From Prevotella sp. (GTDB taxonomy: Bacteria; Bacteroidota; Bacteroidia; Bacteroidales; Bacteroidaceae), in assembly GCA_017477435.1 (NCBI GenBank), contig JAFUVV010000004.1, positions 1 through 62,733 on the forward strand: a stretch of 62,733 bases of DNA. The letters run 5' to 3'. The position numbers were made by a program, and so were the translations under genes. Below the pieces are notes generated by a model, which saw only the letters and a program-made list of their open reading frames with translations, did no database searches and was not told the origin of the DNA. Every line of letters begins with the position of its first letter. Positions within the stretch are counted from its first letter, which is position 1. This document shows, in pieces, positions 1 through 8,866 of the stretch.

Positions 1-390
1 ACCAGCGGGAGCAAAGATAACAACTTTCTTTGCGCCGGCCTGGATATGAGCCGAAGCCTTTTCCTTTGATGTATAGAAACCTGTGCACTCGAGCACTACG
101 TCTACGCCGAGCTCGCCCCATGGGAGTTCAGCTGCGTTTGGCTTTGCATAGATAGTGATCTCCTTACCATCGACGATGATGGAGTTCTCTGTGCAGTCAA
201 CAGTGTGCTTACCCTCACCGAATTTGCCGGCGAAGCCACCCTGAGCTGTGTCATACTTCAACAGATGAGCAAGCATCTTTGGGCTTGTCAAGTCGTTGAT
301 AGCTACTACTTCATAACCTTCAGCCTCGAACATCTGACGGAATGCGAGGCGACCAATACGGCCGAAACCGTTAATTGCAACTTTTGTCAT
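1..390 (-). CDS. gap: Glyceraldehyde-3-phosphate dehydrogenase, type I (5' part only)
   Basis: Glycolytic, NAD-dependent, cytosolic dehydrogenase converting glyceraldehyde-3-phosphate to 1,3-bisphosphoglycerate. The ATG is the complement of 388-390. The first 130 codons are present and the gene runs off the left edge, so the catalytic Cys region is not visible. The N-terminus reads [20 protein letters not shown], the classical NGFGRIGR Rossmann dinucleotide motif. It is followed by [19 protein letters not shown], then [20 protein letters not shown], all strongly conserved in GAPDH. No frameshift is seen in the visible part. It is divergent from mscL. Identification is secure; whether it is the only GAPDH of the genome cannot be judged. 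Confidence 0.95.
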   Translation of the reverse strand, partial: MTKVAINGFGRIGRLAFRQMFEAEGYEVVAINDLTSPKMLAHLLKYDTAQGGFAGKFGEGKHTVDCTENSIIVDGKEITIYAKPNAAELPWGELGVDVVLECTGFYTSKEKASAHIQAGAKKVVIFAPAG

Positions 391-678
391 TGTTTTTTTA
401 AGTTTAAAAAAGTATTAAAATGTTTGTTCGTTTTCCTACTTTTTGCCCTCTTTTGCAGCCTTCGAAAATAAATTTGAGGCCCGAGGAGCATTTTTTTCAA
501 TTTTTCGTGCGCAAAGTTACAAAATATTTATATATTTGCGGAAGAAATCATTCTTAATTATTATAAAAAGTGCTAAACAAAGCACAATGATATTTAATCT
601 TTGATTTCGTTGCGATGAAATTGCAAAATGAACATTACAAATTTTCATATTTAATATTCACTTTTAAATCTAACAATT
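391..678. other. Gap/mscL divergent intergenic region
   Basis: About 290 bp without a gene, AT-rich. The complement of 512-519 reads TAACTTTG, a Bacteroidetes -7 box oriented toward gap, but no TTTG is found 19-21 bp upstream of it. On the plus strand 531-538 reads TATATTTG, again without a clear -33 box. Promoters for both genes presumably lie here, but I cannot fix them. Confidence 0.35.
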
Positions 679-1077
679 ATGGGTTTCATTAAAGAATTCA
701 AGGAGTTTGCTCTTAAGGGCAATGTGATGGACATGGCAGTCGGTGTGATCATCGGCGGTGCTTTCGGTAAGATTGTCAGCTCTCTGGTTGACGACATCCT
801 GATGCCTCTCGTAGGTGTTGTGACAGGCAATGTCGACTTCACCAATCTGGTCTACAAGTTTGGCGAGGGCGACCTCGCTGCTACGCTGAAGTATGGCAAC
901 TTCATCCAGAACACTGTCGACTTCCTGATCGTGGCTCTCTGTATTTTCTGCTTCATCAAGGCCATCAACAAGATGACAGCCAAGAAGGAAGAGCCTGCTG
1001 CTCCAGAGCCGGCACCGGAGCCCTCTGCAGAGGAGAAGCTGCTCGGAGAGATTCGCGATCTGCTGAAGAACAAGTAA
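679..1077 (+). CDS. mscL: Large-conductance mechanosensitive channel
   Basis: Pentameric inner-membrane channel that opens under membrane tension and releases solutes on hypo-osmotic shock. 132 residues, the usual MscL length. The N-terminal amphipathic helix and TM1 read [20 protein letters not shown] (about residues 7-26), containing the conserved [20 protein letters not shown] pore-lining segment. TM2 is at about residues 78-95 ([19 protein letters not shown]). A Pro/Ala/Glu-rich linker precedes the cytoplasmic C-terminal helix [15 protein letters not shown]. The gene stands alone and is closed by a strong hairpin terminator about 20 bp after the stop. Nothing unusual. Confidence 0.96.
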   Translation: MGFIKEFKEFALKGNVMDMAVGVIIGGAFGKIVSSLVDDILMPLVGVVTGNVDFTNLVYKFGEGDLAATLKYGNFIQNTVDFLIVALCIFCFIKAINKMTAKKEEPAAPEPAPEPSAEEKLLGEIRDLLKNK

Positions 1078-1099
1078 TCAGCTCTTTTGAGAACATCAT

Positions 1100-1131
1100 G
1101 GGGACTCCAATACGGGGAGTCCCCTTTTATT
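1100..1131 (+). terminator. Rho-independent terminator of mscL
   Basis: GGGGACTCC (1100-1108) pairs with GGAGTCCCC (1116-1124) over a 7-nt loop and is followed by TTTTATTTT. The 9-bp stem and U-run fit an intrinsic terminator. It ends about 10 bp before the next ATG, so the following gene needs its own promoter or readthrough. Confidence 0.85.
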
Positions 1132-1141
1132 TTAATGTAGT

Positions 1142-1984
1142 ATGAAACGATTTTTTCTTTTCTTTTTCTTTGCTTTCGCCACGCTGTCGCATGCCTGTGC
1201 GCAGGGTGGTCCGTTCTTCAGTGAAGGCAAATGCACGGCCACCCGCCAGTCGCGTCAGGGTGCCGCATGCTACGACGGGGTGCTCTTTCAGTTTCACAAT
1301 GCCAACGGCGTTGTTGAGGTTTTCGACCTCTCGCGCGGTGTGAAACTCGACGAGATAGTACGCCTGGAGGTAGCCAGGCAACATTGCAACACTGTGGCAT
1401 TCGGCCGCAAGCGCTGGGCGAAGGGCGACCGTTTCCCGCTCATCTACGTGAGTACCGAGCGCGACGACAGGATATTGGTCTGTCGGATAACTGAGAACAG
1501 CGGGCGCTTCAGCATCGAGACCGTGCAGAACATTTTCTTGCCGAAAAGCGAGGAAATGGGACTTTATTTCCCCAATTCAATCATCGACGGCCGTGGCCGA
1601 CACCTGTGGCTGAGCGGATATGCAAGGAATTCCTGGCAGAAGGCATCCGACGGCAACCACCTGAGATACATCCGCTTTGCGCTCCCCGACCCTCACGCCG
1701 GCGACGTGACCATCGACTTTGCTAAAAAGCAGCGCGAATTCACCCTGCCGTTCACTTATGCCACACAGGGCGTGGTGTTCCACAAGGGCCGGATATGCCA
1801 GGCTTATGGCGTACCGAAAGAGACTATAATGTTTCGCGTGATTAATCCTCGCAACGGTAAGATTGTCAGCGAGAAGCGCTCTGAAGAACTGGGTATCGCC
1901 GACGAACCGGAGGGCACATTCGTCTATCGCAATCGCCTGGCCGTGGTGACCATTCTCGGCGACTGCTACTACGTAGAAAAATAG
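1142..1984 (+). CDS. Exported protein of unknown function
   Basis: 280 residues. It starts with a clear signal peptide: MKR, then a Phe-rich hydrophobic stretch, then SHACAQ as a plausible signal peptidase I site (about residues 18-21). I do not recognise the family. The mature part is rich in short beta-strand-like segments (GVLFQFHNANGVVEVFDLS, HLWLSGYARNSW, GRICQAYGVPKETIMFRVI), which could be a small beta-propeller or TolB-like repeat. That is only an impression from strand periodicity. No catalytic motif is visible. It lies immediately after the mscL terminator and converges with guaA, so it is a single-gene unit. Start chosen at 1142 because the signal peptide begins there. Confidence 0.7.
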   Translation: MKRFFLFFFFAFATLSHACAQGGPFFSEGKCTATRQSRQGAACYDGVLFQFHNANGVVEVFDLSRGVKLDEIVRLEVARQHCNTVAFGRKRWAKGDRFPLIYVSTERDDRILVCRITENSGRFSIETVQNIFLPKSEEMGLYFPNSIIDGRGRHLWLSGYARNSWQKASDGNHLRYIRFALPDPHAGDVTIDFAKKQREFTLPFTYATQGVVFHKGRICQAYGVPKETIMFRVINPRNGKIVSEKRSEELGIADEPEGTFVYRNRLAVVTILGDCYYVEK

Positions 1985-2052
1985 TACCTGCTATTGCTAT
2001 TGAATCTATAACGTCTATAGTACCTATAGCCCAAACAAGATATCCCTCTCTC

Positions 2053-3597
2053 CTACTCCCACTCTATTGTTGCTGGGGGTTTTGAGGAGATATCGTAGCA
2101 CACGCGGTTCACTCCGCGCACCTTATTTATTATTTCGTTCGACACTTTTGCGAGGAACTCGTATGGCAGGTGGGCCCAGTCGGCCGTCATGGCGTCGGTG
2201 CTTGTGACGGCCCTCAGTGCGATGGGGTTCTCATAGGTGCGCTCGTCGCCCATCACGCCCACGCTTCTGACGGTAGACAGGAGTACTGCTCCGGCCTGCC
2301 ATACATGGTCGTAGAGGGGCTGTCCGTCGTCGGCTTTCCACGCATGGAGTCCTTCGATGAAGATATCGTCGGCTTCCTGCAGCACGCGCACCTTCTCGGG
2401 AGTGATGTCGCCAAGGATGCGCACCGCCAGCCCTGGGCCCGGGAAAGGATGGCGCTTGATAAGGCGCTCGGGCATTCCAAGTTCGCGGCCGACCCTTCTC
2501 ACTTCGTCCTTGAACAGCCATTTCAGCGGTTCACACAGTTGCAGGTGCATCTCCTTCGGCAGGCCGCCGACGTTGTGATGGCTCTTTATGACTTTTCCTG
2601 TAATATTCAGGCTTTCAATGCGATCGGGATATATCGTCCCTTGTGCGAGCCAGCGGGCATCGGTTATTTTCTTCGCCTCGGCGTTGAACACTTCGACGAA
2701 GTCGCGGCCGATTATTTTACGTTTCTCTTCCGGCTCGGTCACCCCGGCGAGATCGGTGAAGAACTTCTTACTTGCGTCAACACCTATCACATTGAGTCCC
2801 AGTCCGCTATAGGCTTCCATTACCTTTTGAAACTCGTTCTTGCGCAGCATGCCGTGGTCGACGAAGATGCACGTCAGGTTCTTTCCTATCGCGCGGTTGA
2901 GCAACGTGGCGCATACCGACGAGTCGACTCCTCCCGACAGACCGAGTATGACGCGGTCGTTGCCCAGCTGCGCTTTCAGCTCGGCCACGGTTGTCTCTAC
3001 GAACGAGGCTGCGCTCCATTCCTGCCGCGATCCGCAGATGTCGACAACGAAATTCTTCAGCAGCTGTTTGCCTTGCACCGTATGATACACCTCGGGATGG
3101 AACTGTACGGCCCAGACGGGCTGATTCTCCGACGCATAGGCAGCCTGCCGCACGTCGTGGGTGGAGGCGATGGTCTTGAATCCTTCGGGGATGGCCGTGA
3201 TCGTGTCGCCGTGGCTCATCCACACCTGCGAATGCTCATCGAAGCCTCTGAAGAGGGGATTCGTGGTATCGACGGTCTCGAGGTGGGCACGACCGTACTC
3301 GCGGGAGTCGGCTTTCTCTACCCGTCCGCCGAGGGTGTGGGAGATGAACTGTGCTCCGTAGCATATGCCGAGCACGGGCAGGCGACCGATAAACTCCGAG
3401 AGGTCGACGCTGAAGGCTTCAGGATCGTGGACGGAGTAAGGCGATCCGCTGAGGATCACGCCGATCACCGAGGGGTCGTCCTTCGGGAACTTGTTGTAGG
3501 GACGGATCTCCCAGAAGGTGTCGAGCTCGCGCACGCGGCGGCCGATGAGCTGGGTGGTCTGCGAGCCAAAGTCGAGGATAATGATTTTCTGTTGCAT
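2053..3597 (-). CDS. guaA: GMP synthase (glutamine-hydrolysing)
   Basis: Cytosolic enzyme converting XMP, ATP and glutamine to GMP, the last step of de novo GMP synthesis. 514 residues, full length. The N-terminal class I glutamine amidotransferase domain carries the nucleophile in LGICYGAQ (Cys about 79) and His/Glu in [10 protein letters not shown] (about 167-169). The ATP-pyrophosphatase domain begins with the P-loop [14 protein letters not shown] (about 220). The C-terminal dimerisation domain ends in the canonical [10 protein letters not shown]. The start codon is only 17 bp after the stop of the MurU-like gene upstream on the same strand, so the two are probably cotranscribed. A long reading frame antisense to it is a coding shadow. 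Confidence 0.97.
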   Translation of the reverse strand: MQQKIIILDFGSQTTQLIGRRVRELDTFWEIRPYNKFPKDDPSVIGVILSGSPYSVHDPEAFSVDLSEFIGRLPVLGICYGAQFISHTLGGRVEKADSREYGRAHLETVDTTNPLFRGFDEHSQVWMSHGDTITAIPEGFKTIASTHDVRQAAYASENQPVWAVQFHPEVYHTVQGKQLLKNFVVDICGSRQEWSAASFVETTVAELKAQLGNDRVILGLSGGVDSSVCATLLNRAIGKNLTCIFVDHGMLRKNEFQKVMEAYSGLGLNVIGVDASKKFFTDLAGVTEPEEKRKIIGRDFVEVFNAEAKKITDARWLAQGTIYPDRIESLNITGKVIKSHHNVGGLPKEMHLQLCEPLKWLFKDEVRRVGRELGMPERLIKRHPFPGPGLAVRILGDITPEKVRVLQEADDIFIEGLHAWKADDGQPLYDHVWQAGAVLLSTVRSVGVMGDERTYENPIALRAVTSTDAMTADWAHLPYEFLAKVSNEIINKVRGVNRVCYDISSKPPATIEWE

Positions 3598-3614
3598 ATA
3601 TCTGTTTTGTATTT

Positions 3615-4361
3615 TTATCTGATGTTTTTTTCTGTCTCGGCAAGAAACGCCTCTGCCTCGCCGATGGTCTCTATCTTACCCACGTCCATAAGCCGAAGGT
3701 CGGTTTTTTCATACCCGTGGATGGCGCAGCGGTCGCAATATTTCAGGTAGAAATCTACTATTCCGAATCGCTCCGGCATTGCATCAAGAAGATGAAGCAT
3801 TTGTGGAGCAACAACGTGTATACCACTGAATGCCAACAGCTTGTTATTCTCTGTCTTAACATTGGAAAACGGGCTGCGCACCTCACCTGTTTCTATATTC
3901 GTCCACCCGCGCAGCATCATCTGCTCGCTGAAGAGCAGGTAGCGCTTGGTGGTGCGCCGGCTGACGAGCAACGTGGCGTCGTAGCGGCCGACATGGGCGT
4001 AGAAAGCGGCAAGGTCGACGTTGCTCAGTATGTCGACATTGTGAATGAGTATGGGTGATTCGGGGTCGAAGAAGGGCAAGGCCCGGCGTATGCCTCCGCC
4101 TGTCTCGAGGAGCATGCTGCTCTCGTCGCTGATGCGTATGTCGAGGCCGAAGTTCCGATTCTCAGCAAGATAGGCCTCTATCTGCCCGGCGAAGTGGTGC
4201 ACGTTGACCACGATGCGCTCGAATCCTGCGGCCTTCAGCTTCATGACGACATGCCACAGGAGCGGCTGCCCCCCTACCCTTACCAGCGCCTTCGGCATAT
4301 TGTCGGTAAGGGGACGAAGACGGGTGCCAAGCCCTGCAGCAAAGACCATTGCTTGCTTCAT
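3615..4361 (-). CDS. murU: Sugar-1-phosphate nucleotidyltransferase, MurU-like
   Basis: 248 residues with a nucleotidyltransferase Rossmann-like fold. The N-terminal signature [20 protein letters not shown] (about 8-27) is the NTP-binding loop with the conserved Lys. [12 protein letters not shown] (about 84-95) and [10 protein letters not shown] (metal-binding Asp region) follow the MurU pattern. In Pseudomonas MurU makes UDP-MurNAc from MurNAc-1-phosphate, bypassing de novo synthesis during peptidoglycan recycling. The gene upstream on the same strand encodes an anomeric sugar kinase-like protein, the expected partner (AmgK), which supports this role. RmlA/GlmU-like nucleotidyltransferases are the alternative; neither a hexapeptide repeat domain nor the longer RmlA body is present. 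It has its own promoter (4387-4418). Confidence 0.75.
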   Translation of the reverse strand: MKQAMVFAAGLGTRLRPLTDNMPKALVRVGGQPLLWHVVMKLKAAGFERIVVNVHHFAGQIEAYLAENRNFGLDIRISDESSMLLETGGGIRRALPFFDPESPILIHNVDILSNVDLAAFYAHVGRYDATLLVSRRTTKRYLLFSEQMMLRGWTNIETGEVRSPFSNVKTENNKLLAFSGIHVVAPQMLHLLDAMPERFGIVDFYLKYCDRCAIHGYEKTDLRLMDVGKIETIGEAEAFLAETEKNIR

Positions 4362-4386
4362 CGGAGAAAAAAATTTTTTACATCTG

Positions 4387-4418
4387 CAAAATTAACGCTT
4401 TTCTTCCGACAAAACAAA
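4387..4418 (-). promoter_or_regulatory. Promoter of the murU-guaA unit
   Basis: The complement of 4387-4394 reads TAATTTTG (-7 box) and the complement of 4415-4418 reads TTTG (-33 box), with a 20-bp spacer. The predicted start of transcription is about 20 nt before the murU ATG. The first dyad of the 22-bp array begins about 36 bp upstream of the -33 box. Confidence 0.7.
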
Positions 4419-4454
4419 TGTAGTCAGCGCTTTTTCTTATTTTTTTCGCCGGCA

Positions 4455-4537
4455 GTACAAAGCCCATGTACCCCGAGTACAAAGCCCATGTACTCCGAGT
4501 ACAAAAGCCATGTACTCACAGTACAAAGCCTTTGTAC
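4455..4537 (+). repeat. 22-bp periodic quadruple dyad array, family A, copy 1
   Basis: Four 17-bp units start at 4455, 4477, 4499 and 4521, exactly 22 bp apart: GTACAAAGCCCATGTAC twice, GTACAAAAGCCATGTAC, and the perfect palindrome GTACAAAGCCTTTGTAC. The 5-bp spacers are CCCGA, TCCGA and TCACA. It sits in the 354-bp gap between the kinase-RapZ gene and murU, together with array C and the murU promoter. Five further copies occur in this window. Confidence 0.95.
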
Positions 4538-4587
4538 TGCGCCCGAAGACGCCTGCTGACTCTTTCCGACATGCTTTCCGCTGACGG

Positions 4588-4670
4588 ACAAGAGGCCTCT
4601 TAGGCGTCGGTTAAAAGGCTTTTATGCAAAGGATAAGAGCCTCTTAACCGCGGGCTAAGAGGCTCTTTAT
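4588..4670 (+). repeat. 22-bp periodic quadruple dyad array, family C
   Basis: Four palindromes are centred near 4596, 4618, 4640 and 4662: AAGAGGCCTCTT, AAAAGGCTTTT, AAGAGCCTCTT and AAGAGGCTCTT. The period is 22 bp as in family A, but the dyad is a different one. On the minus strand the units at 4657-4667 and 4635-4645 can also pair with each other into a stem of about 12 bp, so part of the array may act as the terminator of the kinase-RapZ gene, whose stop is 46 bp away. Confidence 0.8.
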
Positions 4671-4715
4671 TGAGAGGAGCGGATATTGCTGTTTCCGACA
4701 GATGTGTCTTCAGAA

Positions 4716-6194
4716 TTACTCACTGCGGCGTGGCAATACCGTCGTGATACCCTGCTCGCGGTGGCAGACGCGCACCTCGATGCCGTATTTGCCGTGGATA
4801 TGCTCAGCCAGATGTTGAGCCGAATAGACCGAGCGATGCTGGCCGCCGGTGCAGCCGAACGAGAACATGAGCGACGTGAACCCGCGCTGGATGTACCGCT
4901 CCACGTGGTGGTCGGCAAGACGATAGACGCTCTCCAGGAACTGGAGTATCTCGCCGTCGTCCTCAAGGAATTTCACGACCGGCGCGTCGAGACCCGTGAG
5001 TCGCTTATACTCCTCGTAGCGGCCGGGGTTGTGGGTACTCCGGCAGTCGAAGACATAGCCGCCACCGTTGCCCGACTCATCGGTGGGGATGCCTTTCTTA
5101 TATGAAAAGCTGAACACGCGTACGACGAGCGGCCCTTGTCCGTCGTACTTCGAGGCCGTAGGCATCAGTTTCTTTTCGGGCGCGACGGGCTGGAACTGAG
5201 GAAGCAGAGTTATCTGCCGGAGCACATCGCAGAGGTAAGTATATGGGAAATCACGCTTTAGCAGTTGCCGCAGATTGTCTATTGCCGGCGGTATACTGGC
5301 CAAGAAGTGCGGCTTGCGTTCGAAGTATCCCCTGAACCCGTAGGCCCCGAGCACCTGCATGGTGCGGAAGAGGACGAACGTGTCGAGACGCTCTCTGAAC
5401 ACATCCGGCGACGGCACCTCCGTCAGCGACGAAAGACTGTCATAGTATTCCCCAATCAGTTCCTCGCGCAACACGTCGGGATATCGAGCCGAAGCCTGCC
5501 AGAGAAACGAGGCGACATCGTAGTAGAACGGTCCGCGGCGACCGCCCTGGAAGTCGATGAACCACGGCAGGCCGGCAGCATCGAGCATGACATTGCGCGC
5601 CTGGAAATCGCGATAGAGAAATCCGACGGAAGTGTCGGAGGTCAAATCAGAGGCAAGCAACCGGAAATCCTCTTCGAGACGACACTCGTGGAAGTCGATG
5701 CCGGTGGCCTTCAGAAAGCAGTATTTAAAATAGTTAAGGTCGAAGAAGACGCCTTCACTGTCGAACTCAGGCTGAGGATAGCACACGGAGAAGTCCATCC
5801 CCTCGGCCCCAAGCACCTGCAGGCGCGGCAACTCGCGGATGGTGCCTACGAGCAGCGCCTTCTCCTCCTCAGAATATCGCCCGCCCTTCTCGCGACCCGC
5901 TTTCAAGGCAGAAAAAAGCGACACGTCGCCGAAATCGCTCTGAAGATAGCGCATCCCGTCGTCGCTGACAGCGAGTATCTCGGGAACATGCAGCCCCTTC
6001 TTCCGCAGATGACGCGCAATGGACACAAAGGCACGGTTCTCGTCGCGACTTGTACCCACGACACCGACAACCGTACGACCGCAATCGTCGGAAAACCTGT
6101 AATAAACACGATTGCTTCCCTCGCCGGCGAGCACTTTCTCATGAGCAGGCCAGACGCCGCACCAGCCACGATATAACTCTCTGAGTCTATCCAT
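4716..6194 (-). CDS. AmgK-like sugar phosphotransferase fused to a RapZ C-terminal domain
   Basis: 492 residues, two domains. Residues about 1-330 are an aminoglycoside-phosphotransferase/choline-kinase fold: AGEGSNRVYYRF as nucleotide loop, GFLYRDFQARNVML (about 191-204) as catalytic Brenner loop, and WFIDFQGGRRGPFYYDVASFLW (about 210-231) as metal loop. This arrangement matches AmgK, the anomeric MurNAc/GlcNAc kinase of cell-wall recycling. Residues about 345-490 match the C-terminal half of RapZ: FSFSYKKGIPTDE, YVFDCRSTHNP, FSFGCTGGQHRSVYSAQHLA (about 443-462). In E. coli this half binds GlcN6P and small RNAs. The N-terminal P-loop kinase of RapZ is absent and replaced by the sugar kinase. 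The MurU-like partner is downstream. Own promoter at 6219-6249. Kinase substrate and RapZ-domain ligand are inferred. Confidence 0.85.
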   Translation of the reverse strand: MDRLRELYRGWCGVWPAHEKVLAGEGSNRVYYRFSDDCGRTVVGVVGTSRDENRAFVSIARHLRKKGLHVPEILAVSDDGMRYLQSDFGDVSLFSALKAGREKGGRYSEEEKALLVGTIRELPRLQVLGAEGMDFSVCYPQPEFDSEGVFFDLNYFKYCFLKATGIDFHECRLEEDFRLLASDLTSDTSVGFLYRDFQARNVMLDAAGLPWFIDFQGGRRGPFYYDVASFLWQASARYPDVLREELIGEYYDSLSSLTEVPSPDVFRERLDTFVLFRTMQVLGAYGFRGYFERKPHFLASIPPAIDNLRQLLKRDFPYTYLCDVLRQITLLPQFQPVAPEKKLMPTASKYDGQGPLVVRVFSFSYKKGIPTDESGNGGGYVFDCRSTHNPGRYEEYKRLTGLDAPVVKFLEDDGEILQFLESVYRLADHHVERYIQRGFTSLMFSFGCTGGQHRSVYSAQHLAEHIHGKYGIEVRVCHREQGITTVLPRRSE

Positions 6195-6218
6195 CTCCTA
6201 ATAAGATTAATTGCACGA

Positions 6219-6249
6219 CAAAATTACGAAATAACAAGTGCATCGCAAA
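6219..6249 (-). promoter_or_regulatory. Promoter of the kinase-RapZ gene
   Basis: On the minus strand: TTTG (complement of 6246-6249), 19-bp spacer, TAATTTTG (complement of 6219-6226). Transcription would start about 18 nt before the ATG at 6194. The promoter lies beyond the terminator hairpin of the upstream candidate sRNA, so the gene need not depend on readthrough of that RNA. Confidence 0.75.
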
Positions 6250-6282
6250 GAAAACACTTTCATTTTCTTACCCAAAGACAAC

Positions 6283-6400
6283 AAAAAAGCCAAATGCATC
6301 ACTGCATCCGGCTCTCAAAAAAAACAAACTACTTAAAAACTAATCTACTAAAACAAATCAAAATGCTTAGGCTCACGCCTAACTTTCTATTCCAAAGTTA
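6283..6400 (-). ncRNA. Candidate small RNA upstream of the kinase-RapZ gene
   Basis: A complete small transcription unit on the minus strand. A consensus promoter at 6407-6437 predicts a start near 6400. The 5' hairpin UUAGGC-GUGA-GCCUAA (complement of 6367-6382) is followed by about 50 nt of U-rich single strand. A 10-bp hairpin with a GUGA loop (complement of 6289-6312) then precedes a U6 run (complement of 6283-6288). Both loops are GNRA type. No reading frame with coding character is seen. About 118 nt. No Rfam family is recognised by eye. It could instead be a 5' leader with an attenuator, but the downstream gene has its own promoter after the terminator. Role unknown; its position beside a RapZ-domain gene is notable. 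Confidence 0.6.
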
Positions 6401-6406
6401 TCGCGA

Positions 6407-6437
6407 CAAAGGTATGCAAAATAATTTCAATCTCAAA
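6407..6437 (-). promoter_or_regulatory. Promoter of the candidate sRNA
   Basis: TTTG (complement of 6434-6437), 19-bp spacer, TACCTTTG (complement of 6407-6414) on the minus strand: a full match to the Bacteroidetes consensus. No coding gene begins within the next 118 nt before the terminator, so it appears dedicated to a non-coding transcript. Confidence 0.75.
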
Positions 6438-6572
6438 ATATTTTTGTTAATTTTTTTTCATTTCGTTATTATATCAGTTAAAAAAAGGCCTATACCAAGC
6501 AAAAATCAAGCCCGCCACCAGCCCATGACGACAATTATTGCGTACTGCATAGACCCAGGAGCGGGCAAAAAC

Positions 6573-6604
6573 AAAAAAGCACGACGCCCTCACGGGCATC
6601 GTGC
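6573..6604 (-). terminator. Terminator of groES-groEL
   Basis: On the minus strand an 11-bp stem (complement of 6594-6604 with 6579-6589, one G-U pair) closes a GUGA loop and is followed by TTTTTTGT. It lies 34 bp after the groEL stop. Confidence 0.85.
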
Positions 6605-6637
6605 AACAAAAAAATACTAACTATTGAAAAAAATCTT

Positions 6638-8272
<1,635 letters not shown>

Positions 8273-8408
8273 TTACAATTTTACTATTTTACAATTTCAA
8301 GATTTCTTTCTAATAATATTTTTTCAGGACATTTTACTCCCCTCGCCATTTGGAGAGGTGCTAGGAGTGAGGCTTTTTTACTTTTTACCTTTAACTCCCT
8401 AACGTATA

Positions 8409-8678
8409 TTACCCGACGATAGCGAGCACATCGCTCTGCCGCATGATGAGATAGTTCTTGCCGTCGAACTCGATCTCTGTGCCTGAATACTTTCCGTAGA
8501 GCACTTCGTCGCCCTCTTTGAGTATCATCTGCTCGTCTTTGGTGCCGTTGCCGACAGCGACAACTTTGCCATGGAGCGGTTTCTCTTTCGATGTGTCGGG
8601 AATGATGATTCCACCTACTGTTTTCTCTACCGGTGCCGGCTCTACCAACACGCGGTCTGCTAATGGTTTGATGTTCAT
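8409..8678 (-). CDS. groS: Co-chaperonin GroES (Hsp10)
   Basis: 89 residues. Heptameric cap of GroEL. It reads [20 protein letters not shown], then the mobile loop [23 protein letters not shown] (about 21-43) with the GroEL-binding III/IPD tripeptide region, and ends DVLAIVG. It is the first gene of the groES-groEL pair. Two TGACA/TGTCA dyads lie 77-114 bp upstream of its start and may be operators. No CIRCE element is seen. Confidence 0.97.
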   Translation of the reverse strand: MNIKPLADRVLVEPAPVEKTVGGIIIPDTSKEKPLHGKVVAVGNGTKDEQMILKEGDEVLYGKYSGTEIEFDGKNYLIMRQSDVLAIVG

Positions 8679-8754
8679 AATCTTTTTAGTATTTAAGTTT
8701 TTATTTCTTATCTTCTGTCATTATCTAAGCGAAAAGTGTGCCAAAAAAGGTGTA

Positions 8755-8792
8755 TGACACAATTGTCAGTCCTCGGCATGACAATATTGTCA
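8755..8792. promoter_or_regulatory. Paired TGACA/TGTCA dyads upstream of groES
   Basis: TGACACAATTGTCA (8755-8768) has 5-bp inverted arms, and TGACAATATTGTCA (8779-8792) is a perfect 14-bp palindrome. Their centres are 24 bp apart. Two more palindromes follow farther from groES: TATATTATAATATA (8812-8825) and TGTCGACA (8845-8852). The stretch lies between groES and the stop of the next minus-strand gene, where the groES promoter must be. A two-site operator for a dimeric repressor is a reasonable inference; the regulator is unknown. Confidence 0.5.
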
Positions 8793-8866
8793 CACCGCAG
8801 GGATGAGTGTGTATATTATAATATAAGGTGTATGGGGATGGTATTGTCGACACACTTTGGTGACGC

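Noticed and set aside
205-471. 88-codon plus-strand frame at the left end
   Set aside because: Antisense to GAPDH; no homology and no promoter.
2170-3750. 526-codon frame antisense to guaA
   Set aside because: It lies opposite an unmistakable guaA. Composition-driven long shadow frames are common here in GC-richer genes.
4455-4537. CRISPR array
   Set aside because: Repeats are 17 bp with 5-bp spacers and only four units; there are no cas genes and no unique spacers.
4455-4537. Plasmid-type iteron origin
   Set aside because: Period and unit length are iteron-like, but the arrays are scattered among housekeeping genes with no rep or par gene and occur six times. A chromosomal function is more likely.
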